This document shows positions 62,546-64,000 of a DNA stretch of 64,000 nucleotides, in pieces. Below the pieces are notes generated by a model that saw only the letters and a list, made by a program, of their open reading frames with translations, did not search any database and was not told where the DNA came from. Made by a program: the position numbers and the translations under genes. Source of the stretch: JBHPCZ01 sp042573625 (GTDB lineage: Bacteria; Desulfobacterota; Desulfobacteria; Desulfobacterales; UBA11574); assembly GCA_042573625.1 (NCBI GenBank), contig JBHPCZ010000003.1, forward strand, positions 5,578-69,577, given 5' to 3'. Position 1 is the stretch's first letter. Every line of letters starts with the position of its first letter.

Positions 62546-62836
62546 ATGGCCCTTACAAAAGCTCAAATTAGAGATGCGATCCAGGATCAACTGGGGCTCC
62601 CCAAAAGCAAAAGCACTGAACTGATTGAAACCTTTCTGGAACTCATTAAAAAGACCCTTGAAGGTGGAGATGATCTGCTGATCAGTGGATTTGGAAAATT
62701 CTGTGTAAAAAATAAAAGGGAGCGGCGGGGGAGAAACCCTGCAACCGGCCAGGATATGATGCTCGCAAAAAGGAGCGTGATTACTTTTAAATGTTCCGGA
62801 AAATTAAGGGACAGGATCAACAATAAAGGCAAATAG
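62546..62836 (+). CDS. ihfA: Integration host factor alpha-like DNA-binding protein
   Basis: MALTKAQIRDAIQDQLGL, LIETFLELIKKTLEGGDD, SGFGKFCVKNKRERRGRNPATG and AKRSVITFKCSGKLRDRI follow IHF-alpha closely (MALTKAEM.. start and RxVxTF.. end). Length 96 is right. The GRNPATG arm with Pro bends DNA. AGGAG lies 11 nt before the ATG. It may pair with the IHF-beta-like protein encoded at 59375. Confidence 0.85.
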   Translation: MALTKAQIRDAIQDQLGLPKSKSTELIETFLELIKKTLEGGDDLLISGFGKFCVKNKRERRGRNPATGQDMMLAKRSVITFKCSGKLRDRINNKGK

Positions 62837-63048
62837 CGCTCTGAAACCAAAGGCCACGGGTATTCTACACCAGGGACTCCAACACCCCCGACAGGAAAGC
62901 ATTTAATAATAATAGATGCATCCACCGTGCTACCGAGAAAACGCCACCCTGGTTGAAAATAAACTTCCGGATGGAATAATATAAAAGTAAAAGAGATTTT
63001 CTCAAAAAAACGCTTCAAGCAACATATCACCCCATGAGACGATGAGGA

Positions 63049-63477
63049 ATGATGCTCGTAGATTCCGTTTCGGCTTACCTTTTACGGCCCCAGCCTGATA
63101 AACAAAACAAAGAAGCATTAGAGAATTCTGTTGAAGATGAACATAGGGAAACAGAATCGGATAGCGAAAAACATATCCTCTGCCGCCAATGCCACCAAGT
63201 GATAACGAGCCCGGCTGAACGGATAGTGGTTCAGGGTTCTCATCAGCACACATTTGCAAATCCTCACGGGATCATCTATGAAATCGGATGTTTTAGATCC
63301 GTGATCGGCTGTGGTTATGCGGGTCCGGCTTCTGATGAATTCAGCTGGTTTAGGGGGTTCAGTTGGAGAGTTGCGGTCTGCACCATGTGTCTTACCCATA
63401 TCGGATGGCTTTTTATTTCTTCCGGAAGCGATAGTTTTGATGGGCTGATTCTGGATCGACTGCTTGAACCGGAATGA
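63049..63477 (+). CDS. Cereblon-type CULT-domain protein
   Basis: After ~40 polar residues comes a CULT domain: zinc pairs Cys45/Cys48 (CRQC) and Cys111/Cys114 (CTMC), and WFRGFSWRVAVC then HIGWLF. The tryptophans at 100, 106 and 120 and Phe122 have the same spacing as the human cereblon Trp380, Trp386, Trp400 and Phe402 that form the thalidomide/cyclic-imide pocket. The block resembles human SWFPGYAW and HIGWKF. Bacterial CULT proteins of this size are known but their role is not. No Lon-like or DDB1-binding part is present. The start ATG has GAGG close by. A radical SAM gene follows after 12 nt, likely in one operon. Confidence 0.88.
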   Translation: MMLVDSVSAYLLRPQPDKQNKEALENSVEDEHRETESDSEKHILCRQCHQVITSPAERIVVQGSHQHTFANPHGIIYEIGCFRSVIGCGYAGPASDEFSWFRGFSWRVAVCTMCLTHIGWLFISSGSDSFDGLILDRLLEPE

Positions 63478-63489
63478 GGTCTGCCGCAT

Positions 63490-64000
63490 ATGACACAATT
63501 CCAGATCAAACGACTTGTCTCAGGTGGGATTATCACAAACTACTTCTGTACATCCAGATGCAGGCATTGCCTTTACAACTGCAGCCCTCACCGAGGAAAA
63601 GGCTACATTGACTCTGAAACCGGTGCGGAGACTTTCCGTCTTGTTCGCAGACTGGGGTGTACATCTGTTCACATCGGCGGGGGAGAGCCGCTGCTCAGAC
63701 CGGACAAACTGGGAAAAATACTGCAGATTGCAGCCGACTCCGGCGTTGCTGTGGAGTATGTGGAGACCAACGCATCCTGGTTCAAAGATATTGAATCCGC
63801 AACAGCCACACTGTCTAACCTGCGCCGGAAGGGTCTCAGAACCCTTCTGGTATCCATAAGCCCTTTCCATAATGAATTTATCTCTTTTTCACGAACAAAA
63901 GGGGTGATGGCGGCAGCCGGACGTGCGGGGATGGGTGTTTTCCCCTGGATTGATGATTTTGTAACGGATCTGTCCAGGCTCGATCCTGACAAAACGCATT
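63490..64000 (+). CDS. Radical SAM protein, partial (C-terminus off the right edge)
   Basis: An open frame from ATG 63490 to the edge (170 codons) reads TNYFCTSRCRHCLYNCSP, giving the cluster cysteines 20, 24 and 27, with a further Cys31. VHIGGGEPLLRPDK is the GGE motif that holds SAM. GAGGT in the last codons of the CULT gene serves as the ribosome-binding site about 10 nt upstream, so the two genes are probably co-translated. The subfamily and any C-terminal SPASM or auxiliary cluster domain lie beyond the window. Confidence 0.85.
   Translation, partial: MTQFQIKRLVSGGIITNYFCTSRCRHCLYNCSPHRGKGYIDSETGAETFRLVRRLGCTSVHIGGGEPLLRPDKLGKILQIAADSGVAVEYVETNASWFKDIESATATLSNLRRKGLRTLLVSISPFHNEFISFSRTKGVMAAAGRAGMGVFPWIDDFVTDLSRLDPDKTH

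Noticed and set aside
59658..64000. Integrated island using the tRNA-Val 3' end as attachment site
   Set aside because: I found no second copy of the tRNA 3' end in the remaining 4 kb and no integrase gene.

Overview
The window looks like a chromosomal piece of a Gram-negative, probably strictly anaerobic deltaproteobacterium of the Desulfobacterota (a Desulfobacterales-like sulfate reducer is my best guess). The evidence is a complete lipid A/LPS assembly set using LpxI rather than LpxH, a bamA-ompH-lpxD-fabZ-lpxA-lpxI-oxidoreductase-lpxB-msbA gene order, a DHH-CBS-CCA fusion protein, B12-type radical SAM enzymes, and moderate-to-low GC. The assignment is inference from gene content; there is no rRNA in the window.

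Layout. (1) 1-16.7 kb, almost all on the minus strand: surface-glycan genes. A tight co-directional run from about 16.7 kb down to 3.9 kb encodes a GDP-mannose-4,6-dehydratase-like SDR, a NUDIX hydrolase, two radical SAM proteins plus relics of others, a split transketolase, two methyltransferases, a PLP-fold enzyme lacking the catalytic lysine, the GDP-heptose pair HddA/HddC and a sulfotransferase. At its left are a DUF268 protein, a small methyltransferase, a broken methyltransferase gene, one plus-strand GT2 and a partial SGNH-like hydrolase. (2) 17.6-29.7 kb, minus strand: LPS core genes, namely three GT9 heptosyltransferases (WaaC and WaaF among them), GT2 and GT4 transferases, a WaaE-like enzyme, LpxL and several methyltransferases, interrupted by one IS1595-type insertion sequence. 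(3) 29.8-49.4 kb, minus strand: lipid A and envelope biogenesis: lpxK, tylF-like, waaA, lptG, lptF, msbA, lpxB, Gfo/Idh/MocA oxidoreductase, lpxI, lpxA, fabZ, lpxD, ompH/skp, bamA, lolD, lolC/E. (4) 49.6-52.8 kb, minus strand: a PilS-like histidine kinase and pilC. (5) 53.5-59.8 kb, plus strand: housekeeping genes: DHH-CBS-CCA protein, M50 protease, trpS, scpA, scpB, an IHF-beta-like gene and tRNA-Val(CAC), closed by a clear terminator. (6) 60-64 kb: a GC-rich GT1 glycosyltransferase that looks acquired, a tiny membrane protein, an IHF-alpha-like gene, and a cereblon-type CULT-domain gene followed by a partial radical SAM gene.

Together regions 2 and 3 make lipid A-Kdo-heptose core and move it outward (MsbA, LptF/G), alongside outer-membrane protein (BamA, Skp) and lipoprotein (Lol) export. 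Region 1 appears to make and decorate unusual sugars. The two most interesting items are the sugar operon at 5-16.7 kb, whose enzyme combination suggests a 3,6-dideoxy and possibly branched or higher-carbon sugar, and the bacterial cereblon-like CULT protein paired with a radical SAM enzyme at the right edge.
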